In this document: positions 10,001-18,092 of the stretch, in pieces
Position numbering within the stretch: position 1 is the stretch's first letter
Layout of the letters: every line of letters begins with the position of its first letter
NCBI RefSeq assembly: GCF_038069655.2
Contig: NZ_CP150951.2
Coordinates: 1,302,001-1,366,000, forward strand
Length of the DNA: 64,000 nt
Source: Yoonia sp. BS5-3
GTDB taxonomy: Bacteria > Pseudomonadota > Alphaproteobacteria > Rhodobacterales > Rhodobacteraceae
Direction of reading: 5' to 3'
Notes under the pieces: model-generated
Databases searched by the model: none
Seen by the model: only the letters and a program-made list of their open reading frames with translations
What the model was told of the DNA's origin: nothing
Translations under genes and position numbers: made by a program

Positions 10001-10216
10001 ACCCGGATGATCGAAGAAATCCGCCTGAATCCACAATACGACGATCAGGGTCATTTCATAGCGCGTTGCGATATGATTATGGGCCTTTTATATAAGGCGA
10101 AGAAGAAAAAGCAGCTTGCGCGCACCCACCTGTCAAAAGCACGGGTTGTGGTAGAAACCGCGGGCCAATCGCCGATGCTGACACGCATTAACAGAGCATT
10201 GGCCGAATTGGCCTGA
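7052..10216 (+). CDS. Class III nucleotidyl cyclase with AAA ATPase and TPR-like region
   Basis: Large cytoplasmic signalling protein of about 1054 residues. The cyclase domain (about 1-185) has the two metal aspartates in VLFADMVGYTAM (Asp20) and DFAGDSIMALFG (about Asp64), and VGNTVNLASRIEQLA near its end. An AAA/STAND-type ATPase follows, with Walker A EPGLGKT near residue 240 and Walker B VILLLEDCHWID. The C-terminal half is helical and TPR-like. The frame opens at an ATG at 7031. The ATG at 7052 is preferred because it begins the conserved part and has GGAGG 14 bases upstream. The order cyclase-ATPase-TPR is known from CyaA/CyaG-like regulators. The effector is not evident. Confidence 0.9.
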   Translation: MSDPLVGQGQRRQVSVLFADMVGYTAMVADLGEEQALHFVRMVYETLVQAVEAHGGTARDFAGDSIMALFGIPEPLEEPALHACRAAMAIHAAFESSADDIEARFGVRPAMRVGISSGTVVMATVQSNDGPTTAVGNTVNLASRIEQLAPAGGTLLCDTTRRLVEWVTDISPFGARQIKGLESPEDLWSLQSVRDRSTRFDASLAQGLSDYVGRQTELDLMCDALARSAYGVSVLDIVAEPGLGKTRLVFEFMQHALADDPLVLSGYCFADGQQTPFLPILEITRKMFGIVDADDPDEVKRKLISGLHACDCHSDVHLAILLNLLGLKPPAGVLDGLDSVLIGLRTRELLPQLLAAKCALQPVILLLEDCHWIDTASEELLHNLIQQDDFKNLLIIQTRRPEYAPPWLGDPLAKTIALRPLGSTDIAHLAQNRLGVENLPEALATQLNERAGGNPLFGEEILSFLLDEGSLRISDGEVEFDAQQSARDLPVTMRSLLTARLERLTPEDQKLLQTASVIGRRFNPGLVSELLNKPEGIDATLARLQEQDVVYREQNSSDYIFKHVLLRDSVYQNLVSADRVALHLAVADALEVRNSNRLQETAETLAFHYGQTDRSDKAFRYIVMAGDKSLGVYSLDEANQYFASALTLYQDNPDCAPKEQFAAFLASYALCANISLRVNQIIELAETVRPVLAQVGDSPDHALFLHHYVSCLICNAKYRQAYWVQQELTEMAKRLGDPTSLVYAMVNELSVSIYFSPITNEEFAAKTQQIETHLERLQDAYIQNYFLATLGWNELTRGRVAKAHAASDRMIAASKSNDDPRSLGYGTAMKALIAMVTDDHDLAFREAQTARKVSKVPFETAIADAARLAAMVPLQKPGAIEMIDQHINTCDDKGWALFTFGPATMLGVAYAMSGHIAEGLRQIEGAVQKRTDEGSQISADWARLFLCELYLAILTGEGGGSLAVLIRNLRSILKVRLFGEKRLTRMIEEIRLNPQYDDQGHFIARCDMIMGLLYKAKKKKQLARTHLSKARVVVETAGQSPMLTRINRALAELA

Positions 10217-10227
10217 GCCGCGCTGCC

Positions 10228-11625
10228 TTATTCGGTCAGCGCAGCCAGGTATTTGATCGCCGTCATACTGGGCAAGAACGTGTAGGCGCCGCCACGGGCA
10301 TTGATCAGCCGTGGGATTTCGCGCAACCGGATGCTGTCACCGTCGGGAAGGGTCATGTCAAACACGCTTGTTTCGGGTGTATTGGCTCCGAGAAGCGGAT
10401 CGTTTGTGCCCGTGATATTTGGATCTTGTAGACCGACATTGATCCAATCGCACATGACCGCTTCGAATTGTGCGCCGATATTGGCGCCGATAAAGCTGCC
10501 CAGCAGGCCGCGTTCGGCATTATCAGGTGCCTTGGGGTCGAAATCCGGGCCATATGACATACCGCGCCGGACAAGGCGGCGGGTGTAGTTCGCAATGCGC
10601 TGCACGATTGGGCCGCCACGTGGATTACCACGTCGCAAATGCGCCCCGGCGGGACAGCGGGACGAATGCGTGTAGTCAAAATTAGTCAGTGAGACTTCTT
10701 TTTCCGGAAACTGCGCGTCTGGCGACAGCTCATAAGGGACCCCGTTACGCCAGCGTCCGCAGAGCTGTGCTGCGACGACCTCGCGCAGCGCCCCATGCAT
10801 ATCGAGCCCTTTGCCGATACGGTCCAGATGTTTGGGGTCAGCCAATTGGTCCCTTTTGGGATGATCCATCAGAAAGCTCGCTGCTTCGTCCAGATACCGT
10901 TCAAATGCGACAACGTCTTGCGACAAAATCCGAAAGGCGTTGAATGAGCCGTTAAAGCCCAGCTCTGGTGGACTTGGAACGCGAAACAGAACGCCTTCTT
11001 GTTTGGTTGGGTAGCCAAGTAGCGCGGTTCCAAGCGGATCCATGGGTTCATCAACACCGACTTGGTCGGGGTCAATCACATGTTTGAAACGCGGTTGAGA
11101 AATCCCATCCACGTAGTCAAAAAATACTTTCCCGTCAGGCAGGCTGCGGCCATCGCGTGTGCCGAGGATATGAAACGCTTTTGCGACTTGTGCCTCGATC
11201 TGATCAAGATGGGTCAGATCATCTGTGTGAATCGAAGCGATGATGTGGATACGCTTTGGCTGATCAAAGGGTGCGGGCCAGTTTTCAGGAGCACTTTCGC
11301 CAAAATCCCCGATTTTCATCGCGCGGGCGGCCATGCCCTGTTTGAATTCTGTCGGAAAGGTCTTCAGGTGCGCAGCCGGTGTGCCCAGTGCGCGCAGCCC
11401 CTCATATGTAATACCAATATTGAAGCAATACTCTGGCTTTACTGTCCATGTGGCACCGCGTGTGATGCCAGGGACATCAGCATTTCCCCCATCAACACCA
11501 GCTTGCAGAAACTGCCGAGCAGCGGACAGGTCACTGACTTCAAGGACCAAATGACGTACAAATTGGCGGCGATAGCCGCGCAGGATATTGCCCTGAATAT
11601 CCGCAAGATCGAAATTATTACTCAC
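10228..11625 (-). CDS. Dyp-type peroxidase
   Basis: Haem peroxidase of the dye-decolourising family, 465 residues. The family signature with catalytic Asp is FDYVDGISQPRF. The proximal haem-ligand His lies in SRCPAGAHLRRGNPRG, followed by RRGMSYGP. No Tat or Sec signal and no encapsulin-targeting tail are visible, so it should be cytoplasmic. It oxidises substrates with hydrogen peroxide, but which ones is unknown. Its start overlaps the stop of the unknown gene upstream by four bases. That gene follows a catalase-like gene with four bases between, so the three are one transcription unit. Confidence 0.93.
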   Translation of the reverse strand: MSNNFDLADIQGNILRGYRRQFVRHLVLEVSDLSAARQFLQAGVDGGNADVPGITRGATWTVKPEYCFNIGITYEGLRALGTPAAHLKTFPTEFKQGMAARAMKIGDFGESAPENWPAPFDQPKRIHIIASIHTDDLTHLDQIEAQVAKAFHILGTRDGRSLPDGKVFFDYVDGISQPRFKHVIDPDQVGVDEPMDPLGTALLGYPTKQEGVLFRVPSPPELGFNGSFNAFRILSQDVVAFERYLDEAASFLMDHPKRDQLADPKHLDRIGKGLDMHGALREVVAAQLCGRWRNGVPYELSPDAQFPEKEVSLTNFDYTHSSRCPAGAHLRRGNPRGGPIVQRIANYTRRLVRRGMSYGPDFDPKAPDNAERGLLGSFIGANIGAQFEAVMCDWINVGLQDPNITGTNDPLLGANTPETSVFDMTLPDGDSIRLREIPRLINARGGAYTFLPSMTAIKYLAALTE

Positions 11626-12332
11626 CAGCCTTGTCCAAACTTTTGGCGCACTTGCGCGGCGGAAACTCCGGGATAGGCGCGATAGCCGCCCCCCAATGAA
11701 ATGTTGCGATTGGCGTGCATCTGCAAAATGAAGTTACGCGGCAATGTGTTCAGCGCATGCGGCGGCTGATTGGGTGTCTTGCCCTGCGCAGCGTCTTGCA
11801 GACCAAACAGGTCTGTCGGGAAATCCGGGGCTTGAAACAGATCGTGTTCGTGGACCCAATCAATGAATTCTTCGACATTATGTTCGGTTGGGATCAGATG
11901 CTCTGCTCCGTCGACAAGCGACAAAACCGCGTCAAAAACGCTGCCAATTGTCGTGATGAAATCGCGGATATAGTTGCTGAAATCGCCATCATAAACCGAA
12001 ATCATGCAGATATTCTTGTCAATCAATAGAAACCGGGCGAAATGCACGGTTCCAACATTGTCCAAACCTGCAAAAATCTCTTCGACATTTTGCGCAATCG
12101 CCATCGTGGCTTTGGCACGCCCGGCGGGTGATGCATCTTTCAGGGGCATGATGAGGTTCATCATGCGTTGCACATTCTCGCTGGGTTGCGGCGATGGTCG
12201 TGGGCCGCCGGGCAGCTTTGGCCTCGGATCGCGCCAAATCCAGTAGGGCACGACGATATAGCGAGAGAGAAATTGAAACCAACCCCTGTCTTGCAAGGAG
12301 TTGACATAAGTGTTGAACCAACCGTCCTGCAT
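11622..12332 (-). CDS. Uncharacterised protein of the peroxidase group
   Basis: I do not recognise a named family. The 236-residue protein has no signal peptide. Its middle part (about residues 95-140, VGTVHFARFLLID and ISVYDGDFSNYIRDF) has the strand-helix rhythm of a ferredoxin-like alpha+beta fold, loosely like the N-terminal half of Dyp peroxidases. That similarity is a visual impression only. The C-terminus (NISLGGGYRAYPGV) is glycine-rich. It is translationally coupled to the Dyp peroxidase and sits four bases after the catalase-like gene, so it probably works with them. Confidence 0.8.
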   Translation of the reverse strand: MQDGWFNTYVNSLQDRGWFQFLSRYIVVPYWIWRDPRPKLPGGPRPSPQPSENVQRMMNLIMPLKDASPAGRAKATMAIAQNVEEIFAGLDNVGTVHFARFLLIDKNICMISVYDGDFSNYIRDFITTIGSVFDAVLSLVDGAEHLIPTEHNVEEFIDWVHEHDLFQAPDFPTDLFGLQDAAQGKTPNQPPHALNTLPRNFILQMHANRNISLGGGYRAYPGVSAAQVRQKFGQGW

Positions 12333-12336
12333 TGGA

Positions 12337-13350
12337 TTACCTCTTAGAAAACGGGCACGGGGTCGCTTCCCGCAATTTACTGGAAAATTCGTAGGTCTTC
12401 AGCCTGACATGCAGCACCGGATCATCAGAAAACGCGATCCCATCTGTTAGGAGCCCCGGATTGAAACTGAGCTTCTCGTTATCTGCAATCTGGTCTTCGG
12501 GGATAGCATCAACGGTAAGCGTGCCCATCATGATCCGCTTGCGATGCGGTGGCCAAGATCGGGTGGAATCGTTGAAATCATCACCCACCTCTCCGATGGT
12601 CATCATAAGGGAAAAACGGGCCGTTTCATTCGCTAATCTGTCCCTGAGTTCTTGCCGCAAATAATCGTCATCGGGCGTTGCGTTTGGATCGGTGTTTAAA
12701 ACCCCTGCAATGGGCTGCCAGGAAAAACGCACCCAGCGGCGCGTTCCATCTGGAGCCGTCACAATAAACGTATGTACGGCGTGATAGGCTGCGCGGACAT
12801 AGCTGACAGGCGCACCAATCTGCGAGGCCTGCAATACGCTAAGCTGTGCATATTCATGTTCATCTGCGAACTGCAACGCACCCTCATCGGGACTGATCGT
12901 TTCGCCTGGGTAGGGATCACGTTCCGGCAAGATCAGCTTCAACAATCCTGCGATTTTTTGCCATGGCGTCTGGCCCTTATAGGGCTTGGGTGCCGCCATT
13001 TCAGCAAATTCCAGAAAGGTTTCAGGCGTTGGCGCAAAGAACTCTGGCAAGGTCATTGAGATCAGATCGGTGTCAGTCCCATCCGGCAGGTGAAATCGTA
13101 CGGCCATGCCGCGCACATCGGACCACCCATCATGCACAACCGCACAGCCTGACCCGTTTGAAAACCGGACGATTACGTCGGTCTTTTCGGTGTCAAAGTG
13201 TTTTGCGATGCAGAAATTTTTGGCAATGGGCGAGGGTTCGAAAAACCCGGTGGCACTAATGCCAATGGTATGTACCGGGCGCAACGCCTTGTCGCCATCG
13301 GGGCGTTGTAAGGCAAACACGAGCTCTTCGGATATTTCGGAATCCTGCAT
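12337..13350 (-). CDS. Catalase-family haem protein (small, non-canonical)
   Basis: A 337-residue member of the small catalase-related family, which includes mini-catalases and allene oxide synthase-like proteins. The distal His is in RPVHTIGISATGFF, the haem-propionate Arg in VIVRFSNGSG, and the proximal Arg-x3-Tyr is RLKTY near the C-terminus. The position of the distal Asn of true catalases (GNNTPxFF) reads ISMTLPEFF, so that Asn is lost. Activity may therefore be peroxidase- or isomerase-like rather than catalase. It lies between the patatin gene and the unknown/Dyp pair on the same strand. Confidence 0.85.
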   Translation of the reverse strand: MQDSEISEELVFALQRPDGDKALRPVHTIGISATGFFEPSPIAKNFCIAKHFDTEKTDVIVRFSNGSGCAVVHDGWSDVRGMAVRFHLPDGTDTDLISMTLPEFFAPTPETFLEFAEMAAPKPYKGQTPWQKIAGLLKLILPERDPYPGETISPDEGALQFADEHEYAQLSVLQASQIGAPVSYVRAAYHAVHTFIVTAPDGTRRWVRFSWQPIAGVLNTDPNATPDDDYLRQELRDRLANETARFSLMMTIGEVGDDFNDSTRSWPPHRKRIMMGTLTVDAIPEDQIADNEKLSFNPGLLTDGIAFSDDPVLHVRLKTYEFSSKLREATPCPFSKR

Positions 13351-13362
13351 TGATACCCTTCA

Positions 13363-13379
13363 GTTAATAAATTGTTAAC
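13363..13379. promoter_or_regulatory. Short inverted repeat upstream of the catalase-like gene
   Basis: GTTAA and TTAAC face each other across seven bases, 13 bases before the catalase-like start. The position fits an operator or an AT-rich promoter element. There is no further support. Confidence 0.22.
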
Positions 13380-13464
13380 AGCAATGGAATCACTCTAGAA
13401 AGATCCCAGACAAAAGCAACAGCGACCGCAACAGTTGCACAGTGGCTGTGAGGGTGACGGTAAT

Positions 13465-14514
13465 TCACCAGCGTTGCAGCATCTCAATTGCCCTCTCCCA
13501 ATGCTTGGTTTGCTTACTGGCTTCTATTGCCTGATCCATGAGATCGTAGGATTCCGGTTCATGCGTTGCGAGTCCGACCACCTTGGGTAACGGCGGGTTC
13601 AGCCGGACCAAACGATCTTTCAACACAAGGCGGGCCATCCAATATTGGTTTTCGGCGGATGTGGTTAGCATCATTTCGATCAATGCGCCTTTCGGCGCCT
13701 TTGAGGTGACGCCGAACCATTTCAATAGCCCCCAATCATCGGGATTCTTGACCATATCTTCGGATATATCCGCGGGCTGGAGCCCGGTACCGATTGATAA
13801 CGCTTCGACATTTTCAAGGTGCTCGGCCTGATTGGCGGCAATCGCGACATTGATGCCGTTCAACACAGGGTTGTTCGCGAACATACCGCCATCGGCGAAA
13901 TACCCGTAATCGGTGTCTTTGGTGCGGATAAGATGCGGTGGGAAATATGAAGGGGCCGCCGCACTGGCCAATGCAATGTCCAAAAGCGGGACGTCACGCA
14001 TGTTCATCCAGCTTTCATATTGCAGCTCTTGATTTGTGATGGTGAAGGGCGCCCAGCCGATGTCGGCGCTGCGGTTCAGACAGACTGTATTGACGGCCAG
14101 AACCAGGTCAGTCGGTAACGATGAAAGTGTCCGATCGCCCACCAGAGTATGGCCAATCTCAACAAGCCCTGACGCATCATATTGTGCCCCGGTGATGCCC
14201 GGACCGCCGCCCAGCTTGAACCGTTTGAGCAATTCATCAAAGGCTTTGTCAACGATCCCCTGTTCATTCACGCGAAACAGCGTATCCGCGTCATCGCGGT
14301 AGTGTTTGGCAAGAACACCGATAAGATCGCCAGTATCTTTGCCCTGTGCGCGACCATCGGCCAGTGTAACCGCAATCAATCCACCGGTGGATGTACCTGC
14401 AAATCCGTCGGCCTTGTCCAGAAACCCTGTTTCTGCGTGCAAATCCTGCAATAGCCGGCAGGTCAGATATCCTCGAATGCCACCCCCATCGCAGGAGACC
14501 AATTTAAATGGCAT
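13465..14514 (-). CDS. Patatin-like phospholipase
   Basis: Serine acyl hydrolase of the patatin family, 349 residues, no signal peptide. The oxyanion loop is CDGGGIRGYL near the N-terminus, the nucleophile elbow is GTSTGGLIA, and the dyad Asp lies in DGGMFANNP. It should cleave acyl chains from phospholipids or related lipids in the cytoplasm. It precedes the catalase-like, unknown and Dyp genes on the same strand, with about 115 bases before the catalase-like gene. A link between lipid release and peroxide chemistry is inferred. No CD-NTase is adjacent, so a CBASS role is not supported. Confidence 0.92.
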   Translation of the reverse strand: MPFKLVSCDGGGIRGYLTCRLLQDLHAETGFLDKADGFAGTSTGGLIAVTLADGRAQGKDTGDLIGVLAKHYRDDADTLFRVNEQGIVDKAFDELLKRFKLGGGPGITGAQYDASGLVEIGHTLVGDRTLSSLPTDLVLAVNTVCLNRSADIGWAPFTITNQELQYESWMNMRDVPLLDIALASAAAPSYFPPHLIRTKDTDYGYFADGGMFANNPVLNGINVAIAANQAEHLENVEALSIGTGLQPADISEDMVKNPDDWGLLKWFGVTSKAPKGALIEMMLTTSAENQYWMARLVLKDRLVRLNPPLPKVVGLATHEPESYDLMDQAIEASKQTKHWERAIEMLQRW

Positions 14515-14579
14515 AGGTACGTTCCAAAAATACTTTTGTTAATTCGTCCCACGCAGGTTGATGACAAATTATGGCTTTC

Positions 14580-14599
14580 TTAAGTTTCCGTGAACTTAA
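14580..14599. repeat. Inverted repeat at the end of the coiled-coil gene
   Basis: TTAAGTT and AACTTAA are a perfect 7-base inverted repeat with a 6-base loop, overlapping the stop codon of the minus-strand gene at 14596. It could be a weak terminator or a binding site. No T-run follows on the minus strand. Confidence 0.3.
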
Positions 14600-15252
14600 T
14601 TTTCCAGTTTCTGCAGGATTGCCTCAAGCGTCTGCGCAATTTCGGTCAAATCGGTTTGTGTTGCGGTTGTTCCGGTGCTGCCGGATGCTGGGAGTGTTTG
14701 TGCAAGGGTGGCCCGTTCATCCCGGGCGGTATTTGCATTTGTGGCAAGCCGCGCCAGCGCACGGTCCACATTCCCCATTTGTTGCTGCAGACGCGCAATA
14801 TCGGCCGCAGCAGTGTCTAAGGCGTCCATGCGTTCAGACAGTGCATTGATCCGACCAGTCAGATTGACCAATCCGCGCTTAGCCAGAGCAATTTCATCCA
14901 TCACCAAGGTGGATGGGGCAATTTGACCATTTTCAGTCGTGATGCCCTCGACGGCATCCTGCAAGCGCGAGATGCGCCCGGTCTGATTGCCAAGGCCCCG
15001 CACAATTAGGTCGATCTCTTGTCGCAGACGTGCATTGTCTGCACCTTCAGGCATATCGTTTGAGGCTGGTCCGGTGGCGTTTGCTTCAAGCGCACTGATC
15101 CGGTCCTGAAGGCCTGCAATCTCTTGGGCTGGCGCGGAATTGTCGCTTCTGTCTCGTTGCATTAGCGGGACAAAACCAATGTAGGTTGCCACAATAAGGG
15201 CGGCGGCGGATATCCCCAGGGGTAACCGGTTATCCTTCAAAACATCGGACAT
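14596..15252 (-). CDS. Membrane-anchored coiled-coil protein, unknown function
   Basis: A 218-residue protein of no recognised family. One hydrophobic segment at about residues 12-30 (ISAAALIVATYIGFVPL) is followed by a long heptad-rich region. A motif of the form TGRIxxLxxxxxxL occurs twice (near NQTGRISRLQDAVE and NLTGRINALSERMDALD), which points to a periplasmic coiled coil. It is a single gene, 80 bases upstream of the patatin gene on the same strand, so co-transcription with that group is possible. Confidence 0.75.
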   Translation of the reverse strand: MSDVLKDNRLPLGISAAALIVATYIGFVPLMQRDRSDNSAPAQEIAGLQDRISALEANATGPASNDMPEGADNARLRQEIDLIVRGLGNQTGRISRLQDAVEGITTENGQIAPSTLVMDEIALAKRGLVNLTGRINALSERMDALDTAAADIARLQQQMGNVDRALARLATNANTARDERATLAQTLPASGSTGTTATQTDLTEIAQTLEAILQKLEN

Positions 15253-15462
15253 GATGGCATCCTTTTGGTGGTCAACACGCTGTCAAAGCCTGCCGCCTCT
15301 TCAATGCTTTGATCAAGATGGTGGAACGTTCGGATCGGACAAAAGCAGATGAATGGTTACGCGATGATCCCTTCTGGCATTCTCGAAAACCGGTTTCTTG
15401 ATGGAGCCTGAAGACAGCGGTTGCATCTAACATTTGCAACCGCACGACGGGGGAGGATGCGA

Positions 15463-16317
15463 TTGTCATTCATCATTGATGCGATCTTTATTGGCGTGTT
15501 GCAGGCATCTCCGCTTATCCTCGCGGCGATGGGCTTTACGCTGATTTACTATCTGAATGGCTTCATCAATTTCGGATATGGTGAGGGCATCACATACGGT
15601 GCCTATTTCGCATCTTTTCTGAACGTCTCTTTTGGTCTTAGTTTCTATCTTTCAATTGTCCCTGCCGCCATGATGACCGGGGCGCTCAGTGTGCTGACCT
15701 ACCTGTACGTATTCCGTCCGGCGACCCAGCGCGGTGTCAAACCAGCGGAACTGATCATCCTGTCCGTGGGTCTTTCCTTTGTTTTGCGCTATGGTCTTAT
15801 ATTGATGGTCGGGGCCGAGAATGTCTTTTTGAACGAGCCGCCGATAGCCTTTTTCACCTTCGCCGGAACGGGTGCGACCAGTCTGCAGTTTATTGCACTT
15901 ATTTTGGTCTTTACCTTCGCATTTAACCTTTACTGGCTGATCTACCACACCGGGTTTGGCGAAAAGGTACGTGGATTGGCGGACAATCCCGACCTTGCCC
16001 AAGTCAGTGGCATCGATCCGCATCGCGTGTCGATTTATGTCTGGTTTATCGCGGGCGCGGCGGCTGGGCTGGCTGGAATTTTTCAGGGCGTCTTTGCCCT
16101 CGTGAACCCGTTGATGGGCTGGAACCTGATCCTGATCACCGTCATGGTTTCGATCATTGGGGGCGTTGGCAGTGTTCGCGGCGCACTGGTTGCCGCTGTC
16201 GTCGCGGGTATCCTGACCGCTGCGATTACACTGATCACAAAGCCGCTTTACGCAGAGGTCGTCCTACTGTCTGCGTTTATCCTGATTTTGTGGCGACGTA
16301 GCCCGAGGTTGGCGTAG
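15463..16317 (+). CDS. HAAT ABC importer permease, LivH type (system 1)
   Basis: Inner-membrane permease of the branched-chain amino acid/amide type, about 285 residues with many hydrophobic segments. The ATP-coupling region is VRGLADNPDLAQVSGIDPHRV, and IIGGVGSVRGALVAAV follows near the end, as in LivH. The start is chosen as TTG at 15463 because GGGAGG lies six bases before it. The ATG at 15457 touches the ribosome binding site and is less likely. It is first of five genes (permease, permease, ATPase, ATPase, binding protein). The substrate is unknown. Confidence 0.88.
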   Translation: MSFIIDAIFIGVLQASPLILAAMGFTLIYYLNGFINFGYGEGITYGAYFASFLNVSFGLSFYLSIVPAAMMTGALSVLTYLYVFRPATQRGVKPAELIILSVGLSFVLRYGLILMVGAENVFLNEPPIAFFTFAGTGATSLQFIALILVFTFAFNLYWLIYHTGFGEKVRGLADNPDLAQVSGIDPHRVSIYVWFIAGAAAGLAGIFQGVFALVNPLMGWNLILITVMVSIIGGVGSVRGALVAAVVAGILTAAITLITKPLYAEVVLLSAFILILWRRSPRLA

Positions 16318-17343
16318 ATGGCTTATCTGATTTTCTCGCTGTCTTTGCTGTTGATCTATGTTGGGCTGGCGTTGGCGTTACATGTCCAATTCGGGATGCT
16401 GGGCATCGCTAATTTTGGCGTTGTTGGCTTCTGGGGCCTTGGTATGTACGCGATGGGCATTTTGCAGGTTCAGCTGGATATGTCTTTTGTGGACGCGCTG
16501 TTTCTTGTTCTCATTTTGTCGGTGGCCGTGTCTTGGCTGATGGGCTGGCTGATACTGCGATTAGACCCGCAGGCGACCCTATGCGCGACGATTGCTTTTG
16601 CGGCGATTATTTCCCTGCTGATTGTCACCGAAAAATGGGTAACAATGGGTGTCGTTGGCCTCGGCACGATCAGATATCCGTTTCGGATCGGAGACGGGAC
16701 CGAGTTTCTCTATTTTGTATTTTTGGTTGCCATTGTTGTGGGTCTGCAGGTCTTGATCTTACGCTTGCATAAGTCGCCCACGGGCAAGCTGCTGAAGGCC
16801 ATAAGGGACAATGAAGGGCTGTGCGCGTCGCTGGGAAAGAACACCTTTCAAGTCAAAATGTTTTGGTTTGTCCTCGCTTCGATTGTCATGTGTTTGCTTG
16901 GTGCACTGTCCGCCCCGCTGAACCAGTTCTTGACGCCGAATATGATGGTTCCGTCCGTGACCTTTGCAGTTTGGATCGCCTTGGTTCTTGGCGGTAAAGA
17001 GCACGCGCTGGGCGCAGTGATCGGGGTCTTTGTCACATTTGGCATTTTTGACATTCTGATCGAAACCTACGCGCCGGTCTCGCCCGACTTGGCGGTGGTT
17101 GTCCCGAACATGAAACTGTTCCTTTATGGCCTGCTGCTTATGGCGGTTCTGATTTATCGTCCAACTGGCCTGCTGGCACCCACAACGCCACCTGAAAAGG
17201 TTTGGCAGGAATTGCTGCGCACAGGAAAAACCGCCTTTTCGGGGGCGGCCACTTTGACGCAGCGTGGGGTTGAGAAGACCAAAGAAGCGCTTGGAAAAAA
17301 ATCAGAACAATCCGGCGGCAACGACCCCGCAGGCAAGTCATGA
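16318..17343 (+). CDS. HAAT ABC importer permease, LivM type (system 1)
   Basis: Second permease of the importer, 341 residues, starting on the base after the previous stop. It has the LivM pattern: a hydrophobic N-terminal half, the cytoplasmic loop LLKAIRDNEGLCASLGKNTF, and WIALVLGGKEHALGAVIG near the end. The last 50 residues form a charged cytoplasmic tail (TGLLAPTTPPEKVW onward) that is longer than usual. The stop overlaps the start of the ATPase gene by four bases. Confidence 0.9.
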   Translation: MAYLIFSLSLLLIYVGLALALHVQFGMLGIANFGVVGFWGLGMYAMGILQVQLDMSFVDALFLVLILSVAVSWLMGWLILRLDPQATLCATIAFAAIISLLIVTEKWVTMGVVGLGTIRYPFRIGDGTEFLYFVFLVAIVVGLQVLILRLHKSPTGKLLKAIRDNEGLCASLGKNTFQVKMFWFVLASIVMCLLGALSAPLNQFLTPNMMVPSVTFAVWIALVLGGKEHALGAVIGVFVTFGIFDILIETYAPVSPDLAVVVPNMKLFLYGLLLMAVLIYRPTGLLAPTTPPEKVWQELLRTGKTAFSGAATLTQRGVEKTKEALGKKSEQSGGNDPAGKS

Positions 17344-18089
17344 AGCTTTCGGCAACCAACCTGACCAAATCCTATACAGGGCATACCGTGCTCGACATCC
17401 AAAATGCGCAGTTTGGAGGTCACGGGATTGAGGGTTTGATTGGGCCAAACGGGGCCGGGAAATCAACCTTGCTTGGCTGTCTGACCCGGCGTATCGCGGC
17501 CACGACGGGGGATGTTCGGCTTGAGGATGACGCAGGTACATCCACATCGCTTATGGGCGTGCAATCGTATGAGGTGGCACGCAAAGGATTGGTGAAAACC
17601 AACCAGCGCATCCAGAATTTTGACAGTTTGACGATCCGCGACAGCCTGCGCATGGCGGCAACGCCATCAGGCAAACAGGATTGGCGTAGCGTCTGGCGTT
17701 TGGCCCCGCCTGACGATGTGCTCGAAGCAGAGATTGACGTTCTGTTGTCCCGTTTTCCGTTCAGCGACCCAGATGGTTACGCCATGTCGGGTGGCGAAAA
17801 GAAGCTGCTGGATATTCTGCGCTGTGTGATCGTAAAGCCCAAGATGCTGCTGATGGACGAGCCCACCGCCGGGCTGCCTGATGAAATCACTAAGGACGTG
17901 ATGAAGCTAATGCAGGAAATGGTGGATGCCGGCGAGATGACGGTTGTTATCATTGAACATGATCTTGATCTGATTTGGGCCAATTGCTCTTATGTGCACT
18001 TCCTGTCCGAAGGATCGATCCTGTTCGAAGGAAAACCTGATGCGGTGAAGAAAAACCGTGTTGTCGCTGAAAAGTATATGGGGGTCTGA
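17340..18089 (+). CDS. HAAT ABC importer ATPase, LivG type (system 1)
   Basis: ABC ATPase of 249 residues. Walker A is GPNGAGKSTLLG, the signature is YAMSGGEKKLLDILR (SGGEK instead of SGGQ), Walker B is MLLMDEPTAGLP, and the switch His is in VIIEHDLDLI. It powers uptake together with the LivF-type ATPase that starts three bases after its stop. Confidence 0.92.
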   Translation: MKLSATNLTKSYTGHTVLDIQNAQFGGHGIEGLIGPNGAGKSTLLGCLTRRIAATTGDVRLEDDAGTSTSLMGVQSYEVARKGLVKTNQRIQNFDSLTIRDSLRMAATPSGKQDWRSVWRLAPPDDVLEAEIDVLLSRFPFSDPDGYAMSGGEKKLLDILRCVIVKPKMLLMDEPTAGLPDEITKDVMKLMQEMVDAGEMTVVIIEHDLDLIWANCSYVHFLSEGSILFEGKPDAVKKNRVVAEKYMGV

Positions 18090-18092
18090 ACG

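Noticed and set aside
13465-14514. Patatin gene as a CBASS or other phage-defence effector
   Set aside because: No CD-NTase, E1/E2 or other defence genes are adjacent. The class III cyclase at 7 kb is a different family and is on the opposite strand.
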